Below the pieces are notes generated by a model. The model made no database searches. It saw nothing but the letters and a program-made list of their open reading frames with translations, and was not told the DNA's origin. Below, one piece after another: positions 1-8,160 of a DNA stretch of 49,564 bases. The DNA is from Weissella thailandensis (lineage in GTDB: Bacteria > Bacillota > Bacilli > Lactobacillales > Lactobacillaceae). The stretch is taken from contig NZ_BJEC01000016.1 of the NCBI RefSeq assembly GCF_005405465.1, positions 1 through 49,564 on the forward strand, written 5' to 3'. Within the stretch, counting starts at the first letter, position 1, and the number at the start of each line of letters is the position of its first letter. The translations under genes were made by a program, and so were the position numbers.

Positions 1-47
1 TGTAGGTACATCGTGACTGCTTCAATTTGTACTTCTTTTGAAAACAT
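1..47 (-). CDS. IS transposase OrfA, 5' fragment cut by the window edge
   Basis: The ATG at 45-47 on the minus strand opens a frame giving MFSKEVQIEAVTMYL before the window ends. This equals the N-terminus of the right-hand IS copy (49343 onward). Only about 15 codons are visible. The gene is cut by the sequence edge and is not known to be broken. Confidence 0.75.
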   Translation of the reverse strand, partial: MFSKEVQIEAVTMYL

Positions 48-99
48 AGTAAAACCCCGTAAGTTTTGGAAATTACTCCAACTTACGGGGTTCAGTTCA
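1..99 (-). mobile_element. End of IS3-type insertion sequence, copy 1
   Basis: The first 99 bases are the reverse complement of 49291-49389, base for base as far as read by eye. The shared block starts with TGAACTGAACCCC, and the flanking bases differ at the two sites, so the IS boundary is placed at 99. Inside it lie a 36-base near-palindrome and the start of a transposase orfA reading off the left edge. The rest of the element is outside the window. It sits 22 bases from the rpsR stop codon. The family name rests on the OrfA-like protein in the longer right-hand copy. Confidence 0.85.
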
Positions 100-121
100 C
101 CTCGACTTTTTTTATATGCAA

Positions 122-364
122 TTAGTCTTCTGCAACGAATGGCAAAAGACCCATGATACGAGCACGCTTAATAGCAGTCGTAACCTTGCGTTGGTTCTTT
201 GCTGAAGTTCCAGTTACACGACGAGGCAAAATCTTACCACGTTCTGAAATGAAACGTTCCAACAATTCAGTATCTTTATAATCCACGTATTTAATGTGGT
301 TGGCTGCGATAAAGTCAACCTTACGACGGCGACGAGGTCCGCCACCACGACGTTGTTGTGCCAT
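122..364 (-). CDS. rpsR: 30S ribosomal protein S18
   Basis: An 80-residue basic protein of normal S18 length, with an arginine-rich start ([11 protein letters not shown]) and the family core [14 protein letters not shown] followed by [17 protein letters not shown]18 binds S6 on the platform of the small ribosomal subunit. It is the last gene of the usual rpsF-ssb-rpsR operon, 54 bases after ssb, with an AGGAGG-type ribosome site before its ATG. An insertion sequence begins 22 bases past the stop, and no operon terminator is visible between them. Transcripts probably run into the IS, whose own hairpin may end them. Confidence 0.97.
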   Translation of the reverse strand: MAQQRRGGGPRRRRKVDFIAANHIKYVDYKDTELLERFISERGKILPRRVTGTSAKNQRKVTTAIKRARIMGLLPFVAED

Positions 365-418
365 GATTAAATTCCTCCTGATAGAATGATGTCGTTAGAC
401 AATCTTGTTGTTAATAAT

Positions 419-970
419 TTAGAATGGTAGGTCATCGTCAGAGATATCAATCTCTTGACCACCACTGAAAGGATCATTTGATGATTGTGAACTAGCTGAA
501 CTGCCATTGAACACATTACCACTTGATGCTGGTGCGCCAAATGGGTTTTGTGATGCTGAAGAATTAAAATTCCCCTGACTACGCTGTTGTCCACCACCAA
601 AATTATTCGTATTATTTGAACCATTATGAGAACGACGTGCTTCACTTTCAGCACGGCTTTCCAACAATGAGAAGTTATCAACAACTACTTCCGTGACATA
701 AACACGTTGTCCCTGTTGATTTTCATAATTCCGAGTTTGAATACGGCCTTCAATACCAACTAACGAACCTTTTGATGTAAAATTAGCAAAATTCTCTGCT
801 GACTTACGCCAAATGACAGCATTAACAAAATCGGTATCACGCTCACCGTTAGCATTTGTAAATTGTCGATTGACGGCAATTGTAAATGACCCAACAGCAG
901 CACCAGAAGTCGTATAACGCAATTCAACATCACGTGTCAAACGACCAACCAGAACAACACGATTTATCAT
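419..970 (-). CDS. ssb: Single-stranded DNA-binding protein
   Basis: 183 residues. The N-terminal OB fold (about 1-105) begins [20 protein letters not shown] and contains [14 protein letters not shown] glycine/asparagine/serine-rich disordered linker follows, then the acidic tip DISDDDLPF that recruits replication and repair partners in this family. SSB coats single-stranded DNA as a tetramer. It lies between rpsF and rpsR, the standard position for the main chromosomal SSB in Firmicutes. A strong AGGAGG site precedes the ATG. Nothing is missing. Confidence 0.97.
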   Translation of the reverse strand: MINRVVLVGRLTRDVELRYTTSGAAVGSFTIAVNRQFTNANGERDTDFVNAVIWRKSAENFANFTSKGSLVGIEGRIQTRNYENQQGQRVYVTEVVVDNFSLLESRAESEARRSHNGSNNTNNFGGGQQRSQGNFNSSASQNPFGAPASSGNVFNGSSASSQSSNDPFSGGQEIDISDDDLPF

Positions 971-1041
971 ATGGAAAGCCTCCTTTCAAGGTCCTTAGAC
1001 CTAGCCACTAAATTTTATTAAATTAATGTAATTTTTAAAAA

Positions 1042-1341
1042 TTACTCAGCTGATGCTAGTTCACGCTTTACAACCATGTGACGTAAGATATCTTCTGAGA
1101 TCTTAGCCAAACGATCGAACTCGTTAACAGGTGCGTCATCTTCTGCAGTAAATGTAACCACGTGGTAAAGACCCTCACGGTAACCTGCAATTTCAAAAGT
1201 AAAACGACGTGATGACCAGTCCTTTGACTCAACCACCGTAGCACCATTATCTGACAACACTTTGTCAAAACGCTCAACCAATGCCTTCTTAGCGTCAGCA
1301 TTCATGTCAGGGCGAATAATGTATGTTAATTCGTATGCCAT
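1042..1341 (-). CDS. rpsF: 30S ribosomal protein S6
   Basis: A 99-residue protein with the S6 start [21 protein letters not shown] and the later segment [20 protein letters not shown] typical of this small ferredoxin-like fold. S6 pairs with S18 in the 30S platform. It is the first gene of rpsF-ssb-rpsR and is preceded by its own promoter and a structured leader (see separate entries), the usual place for autoregulation by the S6:S18 complex. Confidence 0.97.
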   Translation of the reverse strand: MAYELTYIIRPDMNADAKKALVERFDKVLSDNGATVVESKDWSSRRFTFEIAGYREGLYHVVTFTAEDDAPVNEFDRLAKISEDILRHMVVKRELASAE

Positions 1342-1342
1342 T

Positions 1343-1400
1343 ATATATTCCTCCTTTTGGTCTATGGCCGACTACCTGCCGGCAAGGAAAGCTATCAATA
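1343..1400 (-). promoter_or_regulatory. Structured rpsF leader, probable S6:S18 autoregulatory element
   Basis: On the minus strand the segment before rpsF folds on paper into a hairpin. GCCG pairs with CGGC around a GCAGGTAGT loop, and an outer TCCTT can pair with the AAGGA of the ribosome binding site. A second possible pairing is GGT with ACC around the CGGCC box. S6:S18-binding leaders with a conserved hairpin are known before rpsF in many bacteria. I see the position and the fold but did not match the published consensus, so the assignment is an inference. Confidence 0.45.
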
Positions 1401-1421
1401 AGTGATAACTCACAAACACTT

Positions 1422-1450
1422 ATATTACACGACAAAAAGGCATTTTGCAA
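1422..1450 (-). promoter_or_regulatory. Promoter of rpsF-ssb-rpsR
   Basis: TTGCAA (1445-1450) is separated by 17 bases from TAATAT (1422-1427) on the minus strand. The -35 box overlaps the weak hairpin that may end the nucleoside hydrolase transcript. Confidence 0.5.
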
Positions 1451-1455
1451 GCCTT
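1434..1455 (-). terminator. Weak terminator after the nucleoside hydrolase gene
   Basis: Minus strand: AAGGC, a 9-base loop, GCCTT and a run of T. The stem is only five pairs, so termination may be leaky and some transcripts could continue into rpsF. Confidence 0.4.
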
Positions 1456-1468
1456 AGCTATTCATTAA

Positions 1469-2413
1469 TTACGATAATACTGCCAATGTATAATTCATGA
1501 ATCGCTCCAAATAAAATGGTTCATCTACTTCAACAGCCACATAATTATTCTTATGTGGGTCACGCAGCCGGCTAGGATCACCAATCGTTCGACCATCGTT
1601 AGCATCTACCATCATGTTGAGTGGTAATAATGTTACAAAATTTGGATCAACTGCCACACCCACTGCTAGCGGATCATGCAAGGCTGCCCCAGCCTTATTA
1701 ATGTCTAAGTTGTAATAGGCATCAATATAATAATCAAAAATATCTGCAAAAACGCGTCCTTTTTCAGTCCCTAAATCACGCCATTGTTTCGTTTCTTGTT
1801 TCGTTAACAAGGTCTGTAAGGTCACGTCTAAGCCAACCATTACCAAATGTTTAGCATGCTTAAACACATAGTCAGCCGCTTCAGGATCTTGGTTAATGTT
1901 TGCTTCAGTGTATGGCGTCACATTTCCTGGCACAACAAGTGCACCCCCCATTAACGTAATGTTACCAATCAAATCAGCTATTTGCGGATCCTTCTTAAAA
2001 GCTGCAGCCAAATTAGTCAATGGACCAGTTGGTACCACGACCAAATCATCAGCATATTGGTGGGCCGATGCAATCAGGAAATCAACCGCTGATGTTGTTG
2101 CTAGAGTTGTCTTAGGCTCTGGTAACTCAACATCCCCAATGGCATTTTTACCATGAATATCCATTGATACCTGCATGGTCTCAAAATTATCAGTGGTTGA
2201 AGAATGTGCCGCCCCAACAAAAACTGGTACATCCGATTTTCCTAATAGCTCTAATAGCTTCAAGGTGTTTTGTGCAGCAGTCTCAACTTGGGTATTTCCA
2301 AATGAGGATACCACACCAATTAAATCAGCATCCGGTGTTGCTAATGCATAAGCTAATGCCAATGCATCATCAACACCAGTATCTAGGTCTAAAATCATCT
2401 TCTTTTTTGCCAT
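1469..2413 (-). CDS. Nucleoside hydrolase (IUNH family)
   Basis: 314 residues, normal for inosine/uridine-type nucleoside hydrolases, which split ribonucleosides into base and ribose for salvage. The calcium-binding N-terminal signature is present as LDLDTGVDDALAL (about residues 8-20) and the C-terminal LHDPLAV carries the conserved His-Asp pair. A further family block is VVPTGPLTNLA. Substrate preference cannot be read from the sequence. A GGGG-type ribosome site lies seven bases before the ATG. It follows prs, separated by a terminator, so it probably has its own transcript. No transporter gene is adjacent. Confidence 0.9.
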   Translation of the reverse strand: MAKKKMILDLDTGVDDALALAYALATPDADLIGVVSSFGNTQVETAAQNTLKLLELLGKSDVPVFVGAAHSSTTDNFETMQVSMDIHGKNAIGDVELPEPKTTLATTSAVDFLIASAHQYADDLVVVPTGPLTNLAAAFKKDPQIADLIGNITLMGGALVVPGNVTPYTEANINQDPEAADYVFKHAKHLVMVGLDVTLQTLLTKQETKQWRDLGTEKGRVFADIFDYYIDAYYNLDINKAGAALHDPLAVGVAVDPNFVTLLPLNMMVDANDGRTIGDPSRLRDPHKNNYVAVEVDEPFYLERFMNYTLAVLS

Positions 2414-2437
2414 TACATTACCCCTCTTATAAAAAAA

Positions 2438-2465
2438 CGTTGCTCTAAACTTTGCTAGAACAACG
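2438..2465 (-). terminator. Intrinsic terminator of prs
   Basis: Minus strand: a 10-pair stem CGTTGTTCTA / TAGAGCAACG (one G-U pair) followed by seven T. It lies directly after the prs stop codon. Confidence 0.8.
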
Positions 2466-2479
2466 AATCATTTTCTTTC

Positions 2480-3466
2480 TTAGTCAGATGTACGGTGAAA
2501 GCGTGTCTTAAACAAAGGCGAAACAGCCTTGTTCTCATTAATGCGCTTAATTGCTTCACCAATCAATTCTGCAGTAGAAACTTGAACCAACTTAGGGAAC
2601 TTCTTTTCTTCTGGTAAATTAAGTGAATCCGTCACAATAACCTTTTCAAATGCTGAGTTTTGCAAATTCTCCACAGCCTTACCTGAGAAGACTGCGTGTG
2701 TTGCAACCACATATACTTCGGCAGCTCCTTCGTCTTTCAACTTTTGAGCACCTTGCGTAATGGTACCACCAGTATCGATCATATCATCGATCATGATGGC
2801 ACGCTTACCCTTAACATCACCAATAATATTCATAATTTGTGCAACATTAGCCTTTGGGCGACGCTTATCAATAATAGCGATTGGTTCGTGTGAACCTAAT
2901 AATTCTGCCAAAGCACGTGCACGAGTAACACCACCATGATCAGGAGATACAATCACGGTATTATTATCAGCGATACCCGTTGTAATTAAGTAATCAGCCA
3001 ACAATGGGGCACCAGTCATGTGATCAACAGGGATATCAAAGAATCCTTGAATTTGTGATGCATGCAAGTCAAGTGCTAATACTCGTGTTGCACCAACCAT
3101 CTCTAGCATGTTAGCAACCAATTTTGCTGAAATTGGTTCGCGAGAACGTGCTTTACGATCCTGACGTGCATAACCGTAATAAGGCATCACAACATTAATT
3201 GAACGTGCGCTTGCTCGACGTAATGCATCAATCATAATCAACAGTTCCATCAAACTGTCATTAACTGGTGCTGATGTTGGTTGGATAATATAAACATTAT
3301 CCCCACGGACAGATTCTTCAATATTGATTTGAATCTCCCCATCACTAAATCGGGCGATATTGATTTTCGATAGTTCCACACCAACAGCAGCAGCAATCTT
3401 TTCCGCTAATGGTTGATTGCTACTCAATGAAAATATTTTCAAATGTGGATCCGAATAAGTTGACAT
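2480..3466 (-). CDS. prs: Ribose-phosphate pyrophosphokinase (PRPP synthase)
   Basis: Makes PRPP from ribose 5-phosphate and ATP for purine, pyrimidine, His and Trp synthesis. Family blocks are visible: [14 protein letters not shown] at the start, [12 protein letters not shown] (ATP-binding flexible region), [15 protein letters not shown], and the PRPP site [14 protein letters not shown] place the start at the ATG at 3466 (protein begins [10 protein letters not shown], 328 residues), because GGAGG lies five bases before it. The ATG at 3490 would add eight residues and has no ribosome site. It has its own promoter but follows glmU, as in many Firmicutes. Confidence 0.96.
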   Translation of the reverse strand: MSTYSDPHLKIFSLSSNQPLAEKIAAAVGVELSKINIARFSDGEIQINIEESVRGDNVYIIQPTSAPVNDSLMELLIMIDALRRASARSINVVMPYYGYARQDRKARSREPISAKLVANMLEMVGATRVLALDLHASQIQGFFDIPVDHMTGAPLLADYLITTGIADNNTVIVSPDHGGVTRARALAELLGSHEPIAIIDKRRPKANVAQIMNIIGDVKGKRAIMIDDMIDTGGTITQGAQKLKDEGAAEVYVVATHAVFSGKAVENLQNSAFEKVIVTDSLNLPEEKKFPKLVQVSTAELIGEAIKRINENKAVSPLFKTRFHRTSD

Positions 3467-3517
3467 GCTTTCCTCCATAGACACATTCACGTGCGTATTC
3501 CAGTCTTTAATAATCCC

Positions 3518-3546
3518 ATTGTACCGTTTTTCAACGCATTCTTCAA
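3518..3546 (-). promoter_or_regulatory. Promoter of prs
   Basis: Minus strand TTGAAG (3541-3546), 17-base spacer, TACAAT (3518-3523), about 50 bases before the chosen start codon. Confidence 0.65.
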
Positions 3547-3590
3547 TCCATTATTAACCGACCAACATGACAATCAACTTAATTCAATAA

Positions 3591-4973
3591 TTATTTATTA
3601 AATTTTTTGAATAATGGTGTCCGTTGCCAGAAATCTGCTTTAACCGTTTGACGAGCACGGGCAATCCCCATGGCATGCTCTGGCACATTATCTGTAATAA
3701 TCGAACCAGCGGCAATAAACGCTTCATCAGCAATATCTACCGGACTAATAATTTTTGATCCTGAACCAATAAAGGCACGGTCACCAACATTTGAATGCCA
3801 TTTGTTCATACCATCATAGTTAACAAATACAGTCCCAGCACCAATATTTACATCAGCACCAATCGTTGCATCACCCAGATAAGACAAATGCCCCATTTTT
3901 GAGCGTACGCCTAAGGTTGCCTTCTTCACCTCAACAAAATTACCAGCGTGGGCTTCACGATCCAAGAAAGCTGCCGGACGTAGATGAGCAAACGGACCGA
4001 CCGTTGCTGCCTCACGTACTTCAGCCTTTTCCAAATGACTGGCATCTATTTGAGCCCCATCAGCAACGATCGAATCAACAATGGTTGTTCCTGCCGTTAA
4101 GACAACATGGCTACCAATCTTAGTTTGACCCTTTAGATAGACGTTTGGTTCAATAACCGTATCGGCCCCAATTTGGACATCCACATCAATGTAAGTGTTC
4201 GTTGGGTCAATCAAAGTGACACCAGCTCGCATGTGGGCTTCATTAGTACGTTGGCGCATAATTTGATTTGCCTTAGCTAAAGCAACGCGGTCATTGACAC
4301 CCATCGATTCACCAAAATCACTAATTTGGAAGGCGCCAACCGTTTGACCGGCTTCACGCAAAATCTCTAATGTGTCAGGCAAGTAGTATTCACCTTGTGC
4401 ATTATCATTCGTGACATGTTGCAAGCTTTCAAATAATAATTGATTATCAAAGACATAGACACCAGTATTGATTTCATCAACCTTTTTCTCATCATCATTC
4501 GCATCTTTTTGCTCGACAATTCGTAGGACGTTACCTTGCTCATCACGAATAATACGACCATACCCAGTTGGATCTGGTGCTTTGGCTGTCAATACAGTAA
4601 CAGCATTATTTGATTGTTCATGATAGCTAAATAGGTCTTCATAAGTGGTGGTAGTAAACATTGGTGCATCCCCTGAAGCAATCAGCGTGACACCTTGTTC
4701 ACTTGCCAACAATGGGGCGGCCATCTGAATGGCATGACCAGTACCTAATTGTTGCGTTTGCACTGCAAATTCAGAAGAATCCCCTAGCGTCTCTTTTACC
4801 TGATCCGCACCGTTACCAACAACAGTAACCGTTTTGTCAACACCAGCATTTTTTACCGTATCGACTACCAATTGTACCATTGGCTTACCACCAACTTTAT
4901 GCAACACCTTTGGTAAAGTAGACTTCATTCGGGTCCCTTTTCCTGCAGCTAAAACAATGACAAATCTTTGCAT
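3591..4973 (-). CDS. glmU: Bifunctional GlmU: N-acetylglucosamine-1-phosphate uridylyltransferase / glucosamine-1-phosphate acetyltransferase
   Basis: Makes UDP-GlcNAc, the entry sugar nucleotide for peptidoglycan and teichoic acids. The N-terminal nucleotidyltransferase domain has FVIVLAAGKGTRMKS, and the C-terminal half is a left-handed beta-helix of hexapeptide repeats with AHLRPAAF, NFVEVKKA and SYLGDATIG. The start is set at ATG 4973 (460 residues) because AAGGTGG ends five bases upstream. The GTG at 4982 lies inside that ribosome site. Only 21 bases separate it from purR, so the two are probably co-transcribed. Confidence 0.96.
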   Translation of the reverse strand: MQRFVIVLAAGKGTRMKSTLPKVLHKVGGKPMVQLVVDTVKNAGVDKTVTVVGNGADQVKETLGDSSEFAVQTQQLGTGHAIQMAAPLLASEQGVTLIASGDAPMFTTTTYEDLFSYHEQSNNAVTVLTAKAPDPTGYGRIIRDEQGNVLRIVEQKDANDDEKKVDEINTGVYVFDNQLLFESLQHVTNDNAQGEYYLPDTLEILREAGQTVGAFQISDFGESMGVNDRVALAKANQIMRQRTNEAHMRAGVTLIDPTNTYIDVDVQIGADTVIEPNVYLKGQTKIGSHVVLTAGTTIVDSIVADGAQIDASHLEKAEVREAATVGPFAHLRPAAFLDREAHAGNFVEVKKATLGVRSKMGHLSYLGDATIGADVNIGAGTVFVNYDGMNKWHSNVGDRAFIGSGSKIISPVDIADEAFIAAGSIITDNVPEHAMGIARARQTVKADFWQRTPLFKKFNK

Positions 4974-4994
4974 GACTTCCACCTTAATCTAATA

Positions 4995-5843
4995 CTATTT
5001 ATTTTCTAATTCTTCTTCAAACTTGGTATAAATTTCATCGGCATAATTACCAGGTGTGACGTGAATAATACCATCATCCTTATTTGTATCCACATGAATC
5101 AATGATGTGTATTCATCAATTACACGATGCTCAACGCGGCCTTCAGCGACAACGGCAGAACCAACCACTTGTCCTTCGAATTCTTTAACTAGAGAAGCCA
5201 TACCACGGATGGTACCACCAGCCTTCATAAAGTCATCAACAATCAATACGCGTGAGCCCATTGGCAAAGAACGTCGTGATAACTCAAGCTTTTCTAACCG
5301 TTGTGACTGACCAGTGACATAATTGACTGACATCGTTGGCCCTTCAGTAACCTTTGTATCATTACGGACAATCACGAATGGGACATTTAATTCTTCAGCT
5401 ACTGCTTGCGCAACTGGAACACCTTTGGTTGCTGCCGTCATAACAGCATCGATTGGCTCGCGCAAATATTGTGTTGCAATCAAGCGACCAATGCGTTGCA
5501 AAAACCAAGGTTGGCCTAAAATATCTGATAAATAAACATAGCCACCTGGCAAGACACGAGTCTCATCATCAATGACATTAACTAATGAGTCCACAAATTC
5601 TTTGGCATCATCTTTCGTCATATATGGTGTGAAACGGGCACCACCAGCAGCCCCCGGAATCGTCTCCAAAAGGCCAATGCCGCGCTCATGAAATGTCCGC
5701 TTTAAAATGGTCAAATCCTCTGAAATAGATGATTTGGCACTTTCATATTCTTCAGCAAAATGTGTTAGTGAAACTAAAGTACGTGGTCGTTCTAGCAAAT
5801 AACGTGTCATATCTACTAAGCGATCGCTTCGACGTGTTTTCAT
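4995..5843 (-). CDS. purR: Purine operon repressor PurR (PRPP-responsive)
   Basis: 282 residues. A winged-helix DNA-binding N-terminus (MKTRRSDRLVDMTRYLLERP) is fused to a phosphoribosyltransferase-like domain whose PRPP-binding loop is VLIVDDFMKAGGT (about 203-215). In Gram-positive bacteria PurR binds paired PurBoxes; in Bacillus it represses purine genes until PRPP releases it. Here it heads purR-glmU-prs, so the sensor of PRPP is near the gene making PRPP. PurBox-like sites in its own leader suggest autoregulation. yabJ and spoVG, which lie between purR and glmU in Bacillus, are absent. Confidence 0.94.
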   Translation of the reverse strand: MKTRRSDRLVDMTRYLLERPRTLVSLTHFAEEYESAKSSISEDLTILKRTFHERGIGLLETIPGAAGGARFTPYMTKDDAKEFVDSLVNVIDDETRVLPGGYVYLSDILGQPWFLQRIGRLIATQYLREPIDAVMTAATKGVPVAQAVAEELNVPFVIVRNDTKVTEGPTMSVNYVTGQSQRLEKLELSRRSLPMGSRVLIVDDFMKAGGTIRGMASLVKEFEGQVVGSAVVAEGRVEHRVIDEYTSLIHVDTNKDDGIIHVTPGNYADEIYTKFEEELENK

Positions 5844-5847
5844 ATTT

Positions 5848-5992
5848 TATAACCTCGAACGTTCGGTATTTTTTAATTTAATACTGACAGTATAACATAT
5901 CCGTTCATTTTTCGTTTTAAAAAAACGTTTAAAGCCGAAGACAGCCGATATGTTCTTATAATAATCAGCATTTTTTCGGACGTTCGTGTTTT
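5848..5992 (-). promoter_or_regulatory. purR control region: extended -10 promoter and PurBox-like sites
   Basis: On the minus strand an extended -10 TGTTATACT is centred at 5889-5897 with no good -35. Just downstream lies ATACCGAACGTT (about 5858-5870), which contains the PurBox core CCGAAC. A second related site, ACACGAACG, lies at 5981-5989 upstream, and a weaker ATGAACGG lies between them. Spacing is not the tight tandem arrangement known from Bacillus, so PurR binding is an inference from motif and position. Confidence 0.55.
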
Positions 5993-5998
5993 ATCATA

Positions 5999-6469
5999 TT
6001 ATTGCCAACTTATATCTTGCCGCTGCTGATCAATCGTTGCATATAATGCTAATTCATTAATTTCAGGTTTATCAAAAACGGGCAGCATCTCTGCAAACGT
6101 GTGCGGTAATTTAAACTGGCCACTCAATAATTCCTCGCGGGTCGTCCAGAATATTTCACCTTCACGTCCAGTTTGAATCTCACCTTGATATTGATCAGTC
6201 TTATATAAAAAGACGATATAGCGAGCCCCATCTGCTAATGGCCATTCTTTGATACCAACCATTTTAGGTGATGCAATTGTTAAACCGGTCTCTTCATAGG
6301 CTTCTCGATAAACTGACTGTGTGACCGTCTCTCCCTCCTCTACGTGCCCGCCCGGAAAAGTAACTCCTGGCCACGCCGGATTCCGTCGATTTTCGACTAA
6401 AATTTCGTGTGTTTGCGGATTTTCAATCATAATCATATTAGTTAATTCAATTGCTGTGTATCTGGCCAT
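5999..6469 (-). CDS. Nudix hydrolase, 8-oxo-dGTP diphosphatase-like
   Basis: 156 residues with a complete Nudix box at residues 41-63: G41, E47, R55-E56, E59-E60, G62. It is preceded by FPGG. Nudix enzymes cleave nucleoside diphosphate derivatives using a metal bound by the two Glu of the box. The family is close to MutT/YtkD-like proteins, but the substrate cannot be assigned. AAGGAG lies five bases before the ATG. It is isolated from zwf by a long hairpin terminator and stands before the purR promoter, so it is probably monocistronic or read through from upstream. Confidence 0.85.
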   Translation of the reverse strand: MARYTAIELTNMIMIENPQTHEILVENRRNPAWPGVTFPGGHVEEGETVTQSVYREAYEETGLTIASPKMVGIKEWPLADGARYIVFLYKTDQYQGEIQTGREGEIFWTTREELLSGQFKLPHTFAEMLPVFDKPEINELALYATIDQQRQDISWQ

Positions 6470-6497
6470 AATAACTCCTTTATTCTTGAAACAAATA

Positions 6498-6540
6498 ATC
6501 CTCCGTCACTTATTATCAAATAACAAGCACTACGGAGGAT
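6498..6540 (-). terminator. Long hairpin terminator after zwf
   Basis: Minus strand: ATCCTCCGT pairs with ACGGAGGAT. After a two-base bulge the stem continues with ten more pairs (three of them G-U) to a TTG loop. A T-rich tail follows. It separates zwf from the Nudix gene. Confidence 0.7.
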
Positions 6541-6570
6541 CGACAATCTATTTAATTTTTAAAAACCAGT

Positions 6571-8037
6571 TTAACCCTTAAAGACCCATTCGTTGCCGTC
6601 TTTTGCTAACAACTCATCAGCCGCAACTGGTCCCATTGAACCTGAAACATAGTTAGGGAATGATTCTTTCTTAGCATCCCAAGCAGCTTGAATGGCATCA
6701 ACGAACTTCCAAGCAGTTCCCACACCATTCCAGTCAGCGAAGTTTGATCCATCACCATTCATGGCATCATGAATCATACGCTCGTATGGTTCAGGCGTAA
6801 CGGCCTTATCTTCATCAGAAACTTGCCAATCTAGGTTAATCATACGTGTTGCAAATGCTGACGTAATATCCTTTGCATTGATCTTAAATTCAATACCACC
6901 CTTAGGGTCGATCAAAATTGATAATACTGGATTATCTAATGAAACGTCTTCACCAAAGATATTCAAGCCTTTCTTAAAGACAATATCGACACGGGTTGAC
7001 TTCGCAGCTAAACGCTTACCTGAACGAATGTAGAATGGTACACCTTCCCAACGGGGCATATCAAATTGTAGTTTACCAGCAACGTACGTATTATTTTGTG
7101 AATCTGCTGGTACATCCATTTCATCCAAGTATTTCTTTTGTGAACCATCTGCTGATTCACCATATTGACCACGCACAAAGTTAGCCGCAACTTCCTCAGG
7201 TGTGTTATAAATCTTCAAAGAATCAAAGGCTGCATTCTTAGCTGCCCGAATTTCTTTATCATTAAATGATGCTGGCTTTTCCATGGCTAACCAACCAATC
7301 ACTTGCATCGTGTGATTTTGAATCATATCACGCAAGGCACCAGCTGTATCATAGTATCCAGCTCGTTCTTCAACACCCAAAACTTCTGACAAAGTCACTT
7401 GAATGTTTTCGATGTAGTCCTTATTCCAAGCCGCATCAAATAGTGGGTTACCAAAACGAACCGCTGCAATATTTTGAACCATTTCTTTACCAAGATAGTG
7501 ATCGATACGGTAAATTTGGCTTTCATCAAAAGCTTCTGACAATTCGTTTTGCAATTCTTCAGCTGTATCATATGAAGAACCAAATGGCTTTTCAATCATC
7601 AGACGGTTAAATTCACCATTTTCAGTTAGCAAATTCTCTGACTTCAAATACTTAGCAACTGTACCAAAGAAGCGAGGTGCAACTGACATATAGAAAATAC
7701 GGTTACCCTTCAAATCATACTTAGCATCCAATTCATTATTCAATGCAAGCATGTCAGCATAGCCAGTTTTATCCGGAATATCTAAACGAATGTAATAAAA
7801 GTGTGAAACAAACTCTTCAGCATTCGCCTGATCTTCAGTAAAATCAGCGATTGATGTGCGAACTAGCTCACGGAATTCATCTGTCGTTAAATCCTGACGA
7901 GCAGTTCCAATAATCGCAAAATGTTCTTGTAAGAAACCTTTCTTAAAAAGGTTATAGGTAGATGGATATAACTTACGCTTAGCTAAGTCTCCAGTCCCAC
8001 CAAAAAACGTCAACAATGTTGTAATTTCTTTAGGCAC
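6571..8037 (-). CDS. zwf: Glucose-6-phosphate 1-dehydrogenase
   Basis: 488 residues, normal length. The N-terminal coenzyme fold has FFGGTGDLAKRKLYP and the substrate signature RIDHYLGKE contains the catalytic His region. It oxidises glucose 6-phosphate to 6-phosphogluconolactone, making NAD(P)H; with gnd (21926-23353) it forms the oxidative branch that heterofermentative lactic acid bacteria use as main sugar route. The start codon is GTG at 8037, with AAGGAG eight bases upstream. It has its own promoter and terminator. gnd is 14 kb away, so the two are not one operon here. Confidence 0.96.
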   Translation of the reverse strand: MPKEITTLLTFFGGTGDLAKRKLYPSTYNLFKKGFLQEHFAIIGTARQDLTTDEFRELVRTSIADFTEDQANAEEFVSHFYYIRLDIPDKTGYADMLALNNELDAKYDLKGNRIFYMSVAPRFFGTVAKYLKSENLLTENGEFNRLMIEKPFGSSYDTAEELQNELSEAFDESQIYRIDHYLGKEMVQNIAAVRFGNPLFDAAWNKDYIENIQVTLSEVLGVEERAGYYDTAGALRDMIQNHTMQVIGWLAMEKPASFNDKEIRAAKNAAFDSLKIYNTPEEVAANFVRGQYGESADGSQKKYLDEMDVPADSQNNTYVAGKLQFDMPRWEGVPFYIRSGKRLAAKSTRVDIVFKKGLNIFGEDVSLDNPVLSILIDPKGGIEFKINAKDITSAFATRMINLDWQVSDEDKAVTPEPYERMIHDAMNGDGSNFADWNGVGTAWKFVDAIQAAWDAKKESFPNYVSGSMGPVAADELLAKDGNEWVFKG

Positions 8038-8107
8038 GATGAATGCTCCTTTACTAGTGAGTTCTTAAAACAATTATTAAATAAGTACATCATTACTTTC
8101 ATCAACA

Positions 8108-8136
8108 ATTATAAACTTTTTTTCACAAGTTTTCTA
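8108..8136 (-). promoter_or_regulatory. Promoter of zwf
   Basis: Minus strand TAGAAA (8131-8136), 17 bases, perfect TATAAT (8108-8113). The leader is about 65 bases. A weak catabolite-site-like TGTAAGCGATGTACA lies just upstream but does not match the cre consensus well. Confidence 0.55.
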
Positions 8137-8160
8137 TAACAATGTACATCGCTTACAATT

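Noticed and set aside
3467-3490. Longer prs start at 3490
   Set aside because: It lacks a ribosome site and covers the GGAGG that serves the ATG at 3466.
8138-8157. Catabolite (cre) site upstream of zwf
   Set aside because: TGTAAGCGATGTACA is palindromic in part but the right half is shifted by one base from the consensus; too weak to list.
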